Source: Fidelibacterota bacterium
GTDB lineage: Bacteria > Fidelibacterota > Fidelibacteria > Fidelibacterales > Fidelibacteraceae
Length of the DNA stretch: 17,733 nt
NCBI GenBank assembly: GCA_016937825.1
Contig: JAFGVT010000063.1
Location: 1 to 17,733, forward strand
Direction: 5' to 3'
The notes under the pieces were generated by a model, which worked only from the letters and a program-made list of their open reading frames with translations, searched no databases and was not told the origin of the DNA. How positions within the stretch are numbered: position 1 is the stretch's first letter; every line of letters begins with the position of its first letter. Shown piece after piece: positions 1 to 7,106 of this stretch. Made by a program: the position numbers and the translations under genes.

Positions 1-25
1 CAATTCCGATAAAATGATGTTTCAT
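1..25 (-). CDS. possible 5' end of a gene running off the left edge
   Basis: An ATG on the minus strand at 25-23 opens a reading frame that stays open to the window edge. It gives only eight residues, MKHHFIGI, with the next codon beginning with G. Upstream there is only a weak AGG as ribosome-binding sequence. The string resembles the start of Mur ligases such as MurC (HFIGIGG, a nucleotide-binding loop), but eight residues cannot establish this. The gene would lie about 150 bases downstream of the symporter gene on the same strand. Confidence 0.2.
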
Positions 26-102
26 AATGCCTATCAATAGTTACGTGAGAATGTAGTGAAAAAAAAGCAAAGGCAAAAGAGGAAAAACGTAAGACCTGAA
101 AG

Positions 103-174
103 AGAGAAGCCGGAAGTCAGCAGAGGCGACGCGAGAGTCGCCCCTGCTTCTGACTTCTGTCTTCCGGCTTCTGT
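103..174. repeat. inverted repeat built from degenerate 7-base units
   Basis: The right half (147-174) is four tandem heptamers: CTTCTGA, CTTCTGT, CTTCCGG, CTTCTGT. The left half (103-123) carries the complementary series AGAGAAG, CCGGAAG, TCAGCAG. The outer arms 103-116 and 161-174 pair in 13 of 14 positions. An inner stem pairs 121-130 with 137-146 (9 of 10) around the loop GCGAGA. The right arm has one extra heptamer that would bulge out. The array abuts the symporter stop codon at 175-177, so it would form the 3' end of that transcript. A T-rich stretch follows downstream on the minus strand, so it may act as a terminator or mRNA-stabilising hairpin. It also looks like a dispersed intergenic repeat. 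Confidence 0.75.
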
Positions 175-1602
175 TTAATCCAGCTGTTTTTTAAACTTGA
201 AAGCGCCGGTCAACCGCCAGATCACAAAAAGTACCAGCGTGTAGGCCAGGAGTATGCCCAGCGTGATCCACCAGCCCCTCATAAGGTCTCCGGAAAAGAA
301 CATGGTGGGAATGTTCATCATGAACAGCATGGGCAGGGCCAGTCCGATCGTAATGGCCGAACCCAGGATCGAATCTTCGGCGATCTTTGTTTTGAAGTGA
401 GGGTCCATGACCCGGATCAGGGTCAGCGAGGAGTTGATGGTCCCCGTCATTTCCCCAAAGACCGATACGAAACGTTCAAAGGGGTAATCACTGTAAGAGC
501 GATAAGACACCCAATATAAAACGCCTACCGTTCCGAGTCCGCCCACAACGGAAATGAGCAAAATCGACAGCCAGTAATGCTGAAGGATCGGAATGGAGAT
601 CGCCGCAATGGCCGCCACGACCAGATAATCGATCGCGACACCGTTTATGCGCATCATCAATCCTTCGTCGAGCATATAGCTCTTCCCGATCTTATCAAGG
701 AATGAGCGTGTGCCGAGCGATAATAGAATACCGACAATAAAGTGGAAAGACCAAAGTGTGTTGGCAAGGTCCGGAGGCAGAAGACCGGCTAAAAGTCGTG
801 TGACCCAATAGGTTACCAGATAGACCAGGCCGATCACGGCAAGCTGGAATGACATGGAATCAATGGCCTCATGCGCCATGGTCAGTTTTCCCGCGCTTCT
901 TTTTTCGTCATGTTCAAGGTGAATGATCCCGGTCCGCACATCATGCGAGACCTCATCCAGACTCTTAATGGTCGACAGCTTATTTTTTCTAATGCCCATG
1001 CGGATCAAGCCGATCCCGCCAAAAAAGGCAAACAGATAACCGATGGCCGCAAAGGTCAAGCCGACCTGACCGCCACCCATAAAGCCGTATTGTTCCCATC
1101 CGTGTCCGATGGAATAGGCAAGGCCGGGGCCCATGCCGAAGCCCATGGTCAGCAGTACGCCGAGCCCGGGGAAGAGATCGGGTTTGATCGTATAGATCAA
1201 AGCAAAAGTGATCAGTAATCCTATCGTGGCCTGGGTCATATAACTTAAAATACAGGCCATGGCTTTGCTGTAGGGATCCTTCCCGGATTTTTGTTTTTCT
1301 TTTCTTAGTCCCATGGTAATGAATGTCAAAGCCAGCAAGTGATAGACATAAATGCCCAGACGTCCGGTGTCCAGTGGAACAACAGCCATCCCGGGTAACC
1401 CGATGGCACGCCAAATTGCCCCCAGGATCTGAGGTCCAAAGATCAGGGCGGCAAAGCCGGCAAGGATGTTATTGGGGATAAGAAATTTTCTAAAGAAGGG
1501 GACGTAACGTCGCAGTATGGTTCCCAAAACAAGGAATAGACTCAGATATGCAAAATCGAGTACAACTTCCTTTAAATCGATTGCAAAATTCCAAGGGGTC
1601 AT
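175..1602 (-). CDS. sodium:glutamate symporter-like (GltS-type) membrane transporter
   Basis: A 475-residue polytopic inner-membrane protein with about 10-12 hydrophobic segments. Glycine-rich stretches fall in both halves: GFGMGPGLAYSIGHG near residues 154-168, and a second set around GEMTGTINSSLTLIR near 385-399. This two-half architecture with reentrant Gly-rich loops fits the GltS family of Na+-driven glutamate carriers. The protein is longer than typical GltS (about 400 residues) because of a hydrophilic central loop near residues 205-245. A strong AGGAGG sits just before the ATG, which fixes the start. It is a single gene, divergent from the acyltransferase gene, with a 176-base intergenic region between them. 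The family call rests on overall pattern; the true substrate could be another carboxylate or amino acid. Confidence 0.68.
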   Translation of the reverse strand: MTPWNFAIDLKEVVLDFAYLSLFLVLGTILRRYVPFFRKFLIPNNILAGFAALIFGPQILGAIWRAIGLPGMAVVPLDTGRLGIYVYHLLALTFITMGLRKEKQKSGKDPYSKAMACILSYMTQATIGLLITFALIYTIKPDLFPGLGVLLTMGFGMGPGLAYSIGHGWEQYGFMGGGQVGLTFAAIGYLFAFFGGIGLIRMGIRKNKLSTIKSLDEVSHDVRTGIIHLEHDEKRSAGKLTMAHEAIDSMSFQLAVIGLVYLVTYWVTRLLAGLLPPDLANTLWSFHFIVGILLSLGTRSFLDKIGKSYMLDEGLMMRINGVAIDYLVVAAIAAISIPILQHYWLSILLISVVGGLGTVGVLYWVSYRSYSDYPFERFVSVFGEMTGTINSSLTLIRVMDPHFKTKIAEDSILGSAITIGLALPMLFMMNIPTMFFSGDLMRGWWITLGILLAYTLVLFVIWRLTGAFKFKKQLD

Positions 1603-1671
1603 GGTTTCCTCCTGTGATTGATGACCGAATTAATTTCTGTGCCTGACAATATAGGATGATTTTATGATTTA

Positions 1672-1685
1672 TAAAAGTGCTTTTA
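1672..1685. promoter_or_regulatory. 14-base near-palindrome in the divergent intergenic region
   Basis: The sequence TAAAAG-TG-CTTTTA has two perfect 6-base arms around a 2-base centre. It lies between the divergent symporter and acyltransferase genes, about 70 bases before the symporter ATG and 94 bases before the acyltransferase ATG. This is a suitable place for an operator bound by a dimeric regulator, but no regulator gene is nearby. It could be chance in an AT-rich stretch. Confidence 0.2.
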
Positions 1686-1778
1686 GGACTCCCAGACTTC
1701 ACCCCCGAGCCCACTGAGATTTAATTTCTTTCAAATCTTTCACAAATGCCCTAAATTCACCCGAACACAGGAGGAAGC

Positions 1779-2630
1779 ATGAGCAAAAAGAAAAACAACC
1801 AGTATAATACGCCCTGGCGGAAGTCCGCGACCGCGATCTATAAAAAAGCCGTCGACGGCAGGATCTACGGGACCTTTGAGGTCGAAATGGACGCCGTTCT
1901 CAGCTATATCGAAGCAAAGAAAAAGGAAGGCATCCGCATCACGGTCACCCAGATCGCCATGGCGGCCATCGGCCGCGCCATTGCCCTGGATATCCCCGAT
2001 GTGAACGTGTACATCAAGCGGGGCAATGTCTATAAGCGGGATAACGTGGGGATTTTTACCGCCGTCATGAAAGGCGAGAGCAAAGAAATGAGCGGTTTTG
2101 TCCTGCGGCACATCGAAGATAAAAGCATTTTGGACATTGCAAAAGAAATGGATGAACGGGTGGAACGGTCAAAGAACTCGGACCACGAAGAAGGCACGAC
2201 AAAATCCAAGAATATTTTGGCGGTACTCGGCTGGCCTTTGCGCAACTGGGTGTATAACGCTGTGCGCTGGTGGCATATCATCCTGGGGAAAGAACTTAAG
2301 CTCATGAATATTTCGCATGACGGGTTCGGCTCCGCCATGGTGACAAATATCGGTCATCACGATCTGCAGTTCGGCTTTCCGGCCATGCTGCCCATTGCCA
2401 ACATCCCCTTTATCGTCGCGTTGGGCAAGATCGAAGAGAAACCGGTGGTTCGCAACGGGGAGATCGTCATTAGAAAGATCCTTCCCGCTGCGGCAACCCT
2501 GGACCATCGTATCTTTGACGGGTCTCAGGGGGGCGTTCTGGCAACGTCCGTCCGGAGATACCTTCTGGATCCGGCATGCCTGGAGGTGCCGGCGGCCGAG
2601 ATCATCCGAAAACAGGAAAATAAGGGATAG
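1779..2630 (+). CDS. stand-alone 2-oxoacid dehydrogenase acyltransferase (E2) catalytic-domain protein
   Basis: A 283-residue soluble protein made only of the E2 catalytic fold, which is related to chloramphenicol acetyltransferase. The active-site signature HxxxDG is present as HRIFDGSQGG with His243 and Asp247. It is preceded by the usual GSAMVTNIG and LPIANIPFIVALGKI segments (roughly residues 187-222). The N-terminal lipoyl domain and the peripheral subunit-binding domain of true E2 proteins are absent. No E1, E3 or lipoate genes lie nearby, so it probably is not part of a classical pyruvate dehydrogenase complex; it may acylate a free CoA-linked substrate. A Trp-rich insert near residues 151-165 (WPLRNWVYNAVRWW) is unusual and could be membrane- or partner-associated. 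GGAGG five bases before ATG supports the start. It is monocistronic, with a terminator downstream. Confidence 0.8.
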   Translation: MSKKKNNQYNTPWRKSATAIYKKAVDGRIYGTFEVEMDAVLSYIEAKKKEGIRITVTQIAMAAIGRAIALDIPDVNVYIKRGNVYKRDNVGIFTAVMKGESKEMSGFVLRHIEDKSILDIAKEMDERVERSKNSDHEEGTTKSKNILAVLGWPLRNWVYNAVRWWHIILGKELKLMNISHDGFGSAMVTNIGHHDLQFGFPAMLPIANIPFIVALGKIEEKPVVRNGEIVIRKILPAAATLDHRIFDGSQGGVLATSVRRYLLDPACLEVPAAEIIRKQENKG

Positions 2631-2649
2631 AACAGATCCCGGTTATCTT

Positions 2650-2676
2650 AAGGGCGTCGTGGGGCGCCCTTTTTCT
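2650..2676 (+). terminator. rho-independent terminator after the acyltransferase gene
   Basis: AGGGCG (2651-2656) pairs with CGCCCT (2665-2670), followed at once by a T-rich run (TTTTTCTTTT). It starts about 20 bases after the acyltransferase stop codon. The opposite strand has no U-tract here, so it acts mainly on plus-strand transcription. Confidence 0.75.
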
Positions 2677-2739
2677 TTTATGCCGGTTTAAGCGGAAAGC
2701 AGAGAGCGGCCGGGACCGTCTTACGGACGATCCCCGGGA

Positions 2740-3126
2740 TCATGTAATGCGTTTCTTTTCAAAGGATTTCGGAAAGATCTTCAAGAGCAGCAGGGCAAGT
2801 CCGATGCCGACGCAATTGGCGATCCAGTCGTCAAGACCCGCGGAACGTCCGGGAGAGAACGCCTGCAGGATCTCGGAAAGTCCGGCATGCGCAAGGGCGA
2901 TGATCAGACTCCACCGCCGGTTGAACCAGAGTTGCCAGTATCCTTCGCGAAAGCTGAATATCAGTGAAAGGGTCAGAATAAAATAGGTAATGAAATGCCA
3001 GAACTTGTCCACCGAGAATATTTTGTGGACCGGCAGACTGTCACTGGGGAGCAGGAGAGCCACCATAAGCAGGATCGCGTAAGTCCCCGTTAGAACAAAA
3101 TAGAGAAATGAACGCCGCTCGCTCAC
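2740..3126 (-). CDS. VanZ-like family membrane protein
   Basis: A 128-residue protein with about four transmembrane segments. It shows the VanZ-family pattern: an acidic/aromatic motif DKFWHFITYF (from Asp40), then E-x2-Q and the signature SPGRSAGLDDWIANCVG before the last membrane helix. VanZ was named for low-level teicoplanin resistance in enterococci, but most family members have no known function, so resistance should not be assumed. The start is GTG; its GTGA overlaps the nnr stop TGA by four bases, so it is translationally coupled as the last gene of the HAD-nnr-vanZ operon. Its link to metabolite repair is unexplained. Confidence 0.82.
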   Translation of the reverse strand: MSERRSFLYFVLTGTYAILLMVALLLPSDSLPVHKIFSVDKFWHFITYFILTLSLIFSFREGYWQLWFNRRWSLIIALAHAGLSEILQAFSPGRSAGLDDWIANCVGIGLALLLLKIFPKSFEKKRIT

Positions 3127-4670
3127 GCCAGCACCTCGTCATCTTTCAGGACGAGCGGCAGATAGGTCAGCATATCGGAAGCGATCATGCTCCGGTTCCC
3201 GAGCGCGGCGGCCGCCGCCTGGCCGGAAAGTCCGTGGTAGGTTGCGCCGATGAGGACCGCATCCTCGGGGGAGTGTCCCTGTGCGAGAAAGGAGGCGATC
3301 AGTCCGGCCAGGAGGTCACCGCTTCCGGCGGTGGCCATGCCGGGCGCGCCGGTGAGGTGCAGATACACCGCACCGGAAGGCAGCGCTGTCAGACTGGTGC
3401 TCCCTTTCAGATGCACGATCGCGCCGGTCTCTATCGCAAATTTCACGGCAAGTTCAACGGACGCTTCCATAACGGCAGGGATCTCTTTTTTGATGAGACC
3501 GGCGAATTCGCCGGCATGCGGCGTGATGATCGCGGGCGCGGCCGCTGACTTGATCTGTGCGGCCGTCACATGAAAGAGCGCATCGGCATCCAGGACCAGC
3601 GGCAAACGGATCTCCTGCAGCAGCATCCGGACCAAGCGGCCGCTTTCAGGGGCTCGTCCGAGCCCGGGTCCGATCAGGACCGCCGCACTTTTGCTTAAAA
3701 GTCCGCGAATACGGGGAAGATCGCGTGTTACGAGCATTTCGGCATTTTCACCCGCGTCCGCGACCGCTTCGGGCAAATGATTCAGCAGAAAGGGTTTTAC
3801 CTGTCCGGGAACATAGGCGCGCAGCATGCCGCTCCCGCTTTTCAGCGCTGCCTGTGACGCCAGCGTCACCGCGCCCGGCATGGCGGCCGAGCCGCCAAGG
3901 CAGAGCACCTGGCCCATTTTGTATTTGTGTCCCGTAAGCGGAATGGGTTTTAGTCGCGCCGCCGCCGTATCGTGATCGCACAAACGGATGTCCGGAACGG
4001 CCTGTTCGAACGAAACCTCCGGATAGGGCAGTTCCACAAGACGAAGTTCGCCGCAGTAGGCCTTGCCTTCCAGAAGAAAATTTCCGGTCTTATAAAATCC
4101 CATGCACAGGGTAATGTCCGCTTTCAAAGCCGGTCCGCGCAGGATCCCGCCGGTCCCGTCTATCCCCGAAGGGATGTCCACGGCGATCACGGGCTGAACG
4201 GTATGGCGGTCATGCAGTGCCTGCATCACGTGGGAATAAAATCCCGTGACCGGACGGTCCATGCCGCTCCCGAAGATCGCGTCGATCCAGCAGGCGTTTT
4301 CCCGGAGCAGGGCCGGGACCTCTGCTGCATCGCGGATCATGTGCGGCACGATCGCCGCTTCCCGCAAAGCGTCAAAATGGGACCGGGCGTCCCCCTGCAG
4401 GTCATTTTCGTCCGCGAAGCAGAGCACATCGACCTGGAGCGTGCCCAGCCGCGTCAGTTCCAGCGCGGCGACGAAGCCGTCCCCGCCGTTATTGCCTTTC
4501 CCGCAGAATATCTGAACTTGTCCGATCTTTTTGGCCTCGCAAAGCTCCGCCGCGGCCCGGGCGACCGCTTTTCCGGCGGCGGCCATCAATCCGGCGCCGC
4601 TGACGCCCCGAACGCTGATTGCGTCGCGATCAATGCGCCGGGCCGCTTCCGCGGTAACGATACGGATCAT
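3123..4670 (-). CDS. nnr: bifunctional NAD(P)H-hydrate epimerase / ADP-dependent (S)-NAD(P)H-hydrate dehydratase
   Basis: This cytosolic metabolite-repair enzyme (515 residues) restores NAD(P)H damaged by hydration: the N-terminal domain epimerises R to S hydrates and the C-terminal domain dehydrates the S form using ADP. The NnrE-type domain spans about residues 1-215, with GKGNNGGDG (57-65) and VDIPSGIDG. The NnrD-type ribokinase-like domain spans about 225-515, with GPGLG, DADALF, TPHAGEFAGL, LKGSTS and the phosphate-binding AGSGDLLAGL. Length and order match the usual bacterial fusion. One oddity: where epimerase domains normally read LMENAG this protein has LMAAAG (residues 28-33). The ATG overlaps the HAD stop codon in ATGA, and its TGA overlaps the vanZ-like GTG, so it is the middle gene of a coupled operon. 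Confidence 0.95.
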   Translation of the reverse strand: MIRIVTAEAARRIDRDAISVRGVSGAGLMAAAGKAVARAAAELCEAKKIGQVQIFCGKGNNGGDGFVAALELTRLGTLQVDVLCFADENDLQGDARSHFDALREAAIVPHMIRDAAEVPALLRENACWIDAIFGSGMDRPVTGFYSHVMQALHDRHTVQPVIAVDIPSGIDGTGGILRGPALKADITLCMGFYKTGNFLLEGKAYCGELRLVELPYPEVSFEQAVPDIRLCDHDTAAARLKPIPLTGHKYKMGQVLCLGGSAAMPGAVTLASQAALKSGSGMLRAYVPGQVKPFLLNHLPEAVADAGENAEMLVTRDLPRIRGLLSKSAAVLIGPGLGRAPESGRLVRMLLQEIRLPLVLDADALFHVTAAQIKSAAAPAIITPHAGEFAGLIKKEIPAVMEASVELAVKFAIETGAIVHLKGSTSLTALPSGAVYLHLTGAPGMATAGSGDLLAGLIASFLAQGHSPEDAVLIGATYHGLSGQAAAAALGNRSMIASDMLTYLPLVLKDDEVLA

Positions 4671-5356
4671 ATGTGCCCTTTCGAAAGCTGATCGACCACC
4701 CTGAGGATGTCGCTGACGCGGGCGATCTCAAAATCGCCCCCGTGATGCCGGGTGTTGAAAATATCCCCGTAGCGGGCGAACACGGTCGTCATGCCGATGT
4801 TCTTCGCTCCGATCATGTCGCGTTCCGGCCAGTCGCCCACCATGATGCTTTCTTCCGGCCGGACGCCGAGCTTATCCAGGGCGAGCATGAAAGGTTTCGG
4901 CGAGGGCTTGAATTCCCCGCTGTCGCTATGGGTCACGACCACGTCAAAAAGATGATGAAAATTCAGCTGGTACAGTCTGAGCCAGGCTTCGCGCCCCGGT
5001 GCGTCGGAAACTACCCCCAGCTTGATCCCCCGTTTCATCAGGTTGATCAGGGTCGCATAGACACCCGGGTAGGGGACCAGCGAGGCCTCCCGGCTTTTTT
5101 TGTAGGCAATGATCGCCGCGGCAAGGAATTTGTGGGACGGTTTTCCGTGAAATTCAAGGATCACGTCATCGAAGACCGTCTGATATTCCCAGCCTTTCTC
5201 CTCATAGATCTCAAAAATACGCCGGTAAACGGCATCACCGTCGGCCTGCAGTCCGGCTTCCAGCATCCCCGCAACGCCCCCGCGGACCGCCCGCTGCTTC
5301 AGTCCGGAAAAATCCACCAGGGTGTTGTCCAGATCGAAAATAATGGCTTTGATCAT
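4667..5356 (-). CDS. HAD superfamily hydrolase (subfamily IA phosphatase)
   Basis: A 229-residue cytosolic phosphatase-type protein with all four HAD motifs. These are the nucleophile motif FDLDNT (Asp8 nucleophile, Asp10 acid/base), the Ser of VVSDAPG, the Lys in FKPSPKPF, and the metal-binding GDWPERD near residues 178-184. The helical cap between motifs I and II marks subfamily IA, like phosphoglycolate phosphatases or pyrophosphatase PpaX. Substrate cannot be read from the sequence. It is the first gene of an operon with nnr and a vanZ-like gene, overlapping nnr by four bases (ATGA). That pairing suggests a house-cleaning phosphatase acting on a damaged metabolite or nucleotide, which is inference. 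No clear Shine-Dalgarno sequence precedes the ATG; the 219-base upstream region shared with the Sel1 gene is very AT-rich. Confidence 0.85.
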   Translation of the reverse strand: MIKAIIFDLDNTLVDFSGLKQRAVRGGVAGMLEAGLQADGDAVYRRIFEIYEEKGWEYQTVFDDVILEFHGKPSHKFLAAAIIAYKKSREASLVPYPGVYATLINLMKRGIKLGVVSDAPGREAWLRLYQLNFHHLFDVVVTHSDSGEFKPSPKPFMLALDKLGVRPEESIMVGDWPERDMIGAKNIGMTTVFARYGDIFNTRHHGGDFEIARVSDILRVVDQLSKGHI

Positions 5357-5575
5357 AGGGGAATATATGAAAATCCCTTCCTTTCGGCAACGGGCTTTCT
5401 GATAATCTTTATTTAATAAAAAAACTATTTTTAATGGTAAAAAAATATTTTAGATTTTTGTCATCACAAAACTATGTAAGGAACATGTTAAAAATCTTCC
5501 GCGGAGATACCCATAAGGAAAAATCATACGTTTTTACCCCTTGTGGATCGTCCGGGCGGACAATGGAGCAAAGAG

Positions 5576-6457
5576 ATGAAAACAGGTCGCTGTATGATGT
5601 TAGTTCTGATCCTGCTGAGCGCAGGAGTCCTTGGGGCGCAGACGATCCCGGAGCTGGAATCCTATGCCAACGCCGGAAATGTGAACGCCCAAATCATTCT
5701 GGGAGTAAGATATTACGATGGCCAAGGCGTTACCCGGGACCTCAGCAAAGCCGTTTTCTGGATGGAAAAAGCCGCGAACCAGAATAATTCGGAAGCTCAG
5801 TACAATATGGGCTATTTTTACGAAGGGGGGGAAGGCGTCGAGCGGGATTACGCGAAAGCGTTGGAATGGTATACAAAAGCAGGAAACCAGGGACATAAAG
5901 TTGCGCAGGGACAGCTGGGCTATTTTTACTATTCCGGGACCGGAGTGGAGCGGAACTATGAGCGCGCCCTCTATTGGTATGAGCTGAGTGCGCAAAAAGG
6001 TATTGATTTTGCCCAGCATTCGTTGGGTTACATGTATTCGGAGGGCCTGGGGGCCGAAAAAAACACCACCCTGGCGATCGACTGGTACCGAAAGGCTGTT
6101 TCCCAGGGATATGAATCTTCAAAAAAACCTTTATTCACGCTTCTGTATGAGGGCGCCGGGGGAGAGGCGGCGTATCCGGAAGCGTTCAGCCTGCTTCAGG
6201 AACTTATTGAAAAGGACAGTACGAACGATGAATATCAATATATGATCGCCCTCATGTACCTGAATGGCAAAGGCGTTGAGGTAGACGCTGAAAAAGCGTT
6301 CTACTGGATGAAGAAAGCGGCGTGGAATGACAACATCGATGCGCAATGGGAACTTGCCGACATGTATGAATACGGTATCGGAGTGGAAATCGACACCGCC
6401 GAGGCAGAGTATTGGTATGAGACCGCAGAGGAGGGAGAGTACTATTGGTGGTGGTAA
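5576..6457 (+). CDS. exported Sel1-repeat (TPR-like) protein
   Basis: The start at 5576 is chosen because GGAG lies seven bases upstream and the resulting N-terminus is a clean signal peptide (MKTGRC, then the hydrophobic MMLVLILLSAGVLGA, cleavage before QTIPE). An in-frame ATG at 5543 would add 11 polar residues and spoil it. The mature protein (293 codons in all) is almost entirely about seven Sel1 repeats of 36 residues. Each follows A-Q-x2-LG-x2-Y-x2-G-x-GV-x-x-D-x-x-KA-x2-W-x2-KAA. The fifth repeat (near residues 182-218) is degenerate and the protein ends in an aromatic YYWWW. Sel1 arrays are protein-protein interaction scaffolds, here probably periplasmic. It stands 57 bases upstream of the Ni-SOD gene with no terminator between, so the two are probably co-transcribed. 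Confidence 0.88.
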   Translation: MKTGRCMMLVLILLSAGVLGAQTIPELESYANAGNVNAQIILGVRYYDGQGVTRDLSKAVFWMEKAANQNNSEAQYNMGYFYEGGEGVERDYAKALEWYTKAGNQGHKVAQGQLGYFYYSGTGVERNYERALYWYELSAQKGIDFAQHSLGYMYSEGLGAEKNTTLAIDWYRKAVSQGYESSKKPLFTLLYEGAGGEAAYPEAFSLLQELIEKDSTNDEYQYMIALMYLNGKGVEVDAEKAFYWMKKAAWNDNIDAQWELADMYEYGIGVEIDTAEAEYWYETAEEGEYYWWW

Positions 6458-6514
6458 AAAAGCCCACCGGGCCAGAATATCCCCAACTCAAAAAAACAGA
6501 AAAAGGAAAACAGT

Positions 6515-6970
6515 ATGAAAAAGACCCTTTCAATTATTTGTCTGGCGCTGTTCATATCGGTGTTGAGCGCACATTGCGAGATCCCCTGCGGGATCTACGG
6601 GGATTCCCTGCGCGTGGCGCTGATCCGGGAACACGTAGAGACGATAGAGAAATCCATGTCTCAGATCGAGGCGATATCAAAGGATAAAAAACCGGATTAC
6701 AATCAGCTGGTCCGCTGGGTGACCAATAAAGAGGAACACGCCGAAAAGATCCAGGAGATCGTGACCCAATACTTTCTGTTCCAGCGGGTGATCCCCGCAG
6801 AAAAAGGCGATGCGGCATATGAGAGTTATACGGCCAAACTGGACCTGCTGCACAAGATGGCGGTCAGCGCCATGAAGTGCAAGCAGACCACCGATAAGTC
6901 GCACAGCCAGAAGATCCTTTATTACCTGAGTGAATTTGAAGAGCTGTATTTTCACAAGCATGGGCATTGA
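6515..6970 (+). CDS. sodN: nickel-dependent superoxide dismutase with N-terminal signal peptide
   Basis: Ni-SOD converts superoxide to oxygen and hydrogen peroxide. The diagnostic nickel hook is present at residues 20-28 as HCEIPCGIY. The nickel ligands are the new N-terminal His with its amino/imidazole group plus Cys2 and Cys6 of the mature protein, and Tyr9 is also kept. Mature position 3, Asp in the Streptomyces enzyme, is Glu. The rest is a helical bundle (for example EEHAEKIQEIVTQYF) as in the family. The 19 residues before the hook (MKKTLSIICLALFISVLSA) look like a Sec signal peptide whose cut after Ala19 would expose His1. The classical Streptomyces enzyme instead has a short propeptide removed by a peptidase. 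No sodX-like protease gene is beside it. AAGGA ten bases before ATG supports the start. Confidence 0.9.
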   Translation: MKKTLSIICLALFISVLSAHCEIPCGIYGDSLRVALIREHVETIEKSMSQIEAISKDKKPDYNQLVRWVTNKEEHAEKIQEIVTQYFLFQRVIPAEKGDAAYESYTAKLDLLHKMAVSAMKCKQTTDKSHSQKILYYLSEFEELYFHKHGH

Positions 6971-7106
6971 CATGTATCTGACGGAACCGGAGGGGCGACA
7001 GTCCTTCCAGCCGCATTGCTATCTATATAACTCTGCGATCCGTATGAAAGCGGGCTGAAATTCGCCCGCGTAAGCGGACGTTGATCCGTTCCATAAAACA
7101 GTGAAT
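6971..7106. other. convergent intergenic stretch after sodN
   Basis: No reading frame is credible here. A small hairpin pairs GCGGGC (7050-7055) with GCCCGC (7064-7069) around an 8-base loop, but it lacks a U-tract, so it is at best a weak terminator or a 3'-end structure for the sel1-sodN transcript. Plus-strand transcription would then meet the inverted repeat of the opposing terminator at 7114-7137. Confidence 0.3.

Noticed and set aside
2740..3126. Glycopeptide resistance gene
   Set aside because: VanZ similarity alone does not imply resistance; there are no vanHAX-type genes and the neighbours are metabolite-repair functions.
5434..5787. 117-codon frame overlapping the start of the Sel1 gene
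   Set aside because: It runs out of frame into the Sel1 repeats, which have a signal peptide and good ribosome-binding site; its first half is AT-rich promoter sequence.
6462..6475. Terminator between the Sel1 gene and sodN
   Set aside because: GCCC-ACC-GGGC is only a 4-base stem and no T-run follows, so it would not end transcription.
6515..6560. Lipoprotein signal in the Ni-SOD precursor (Cys9)
   Set aside because: The residues before Cys9 (LSII) do not fit a lipobox, which needs Gly, Ala or Ser at -1, and the nickel hook starts later at His20.
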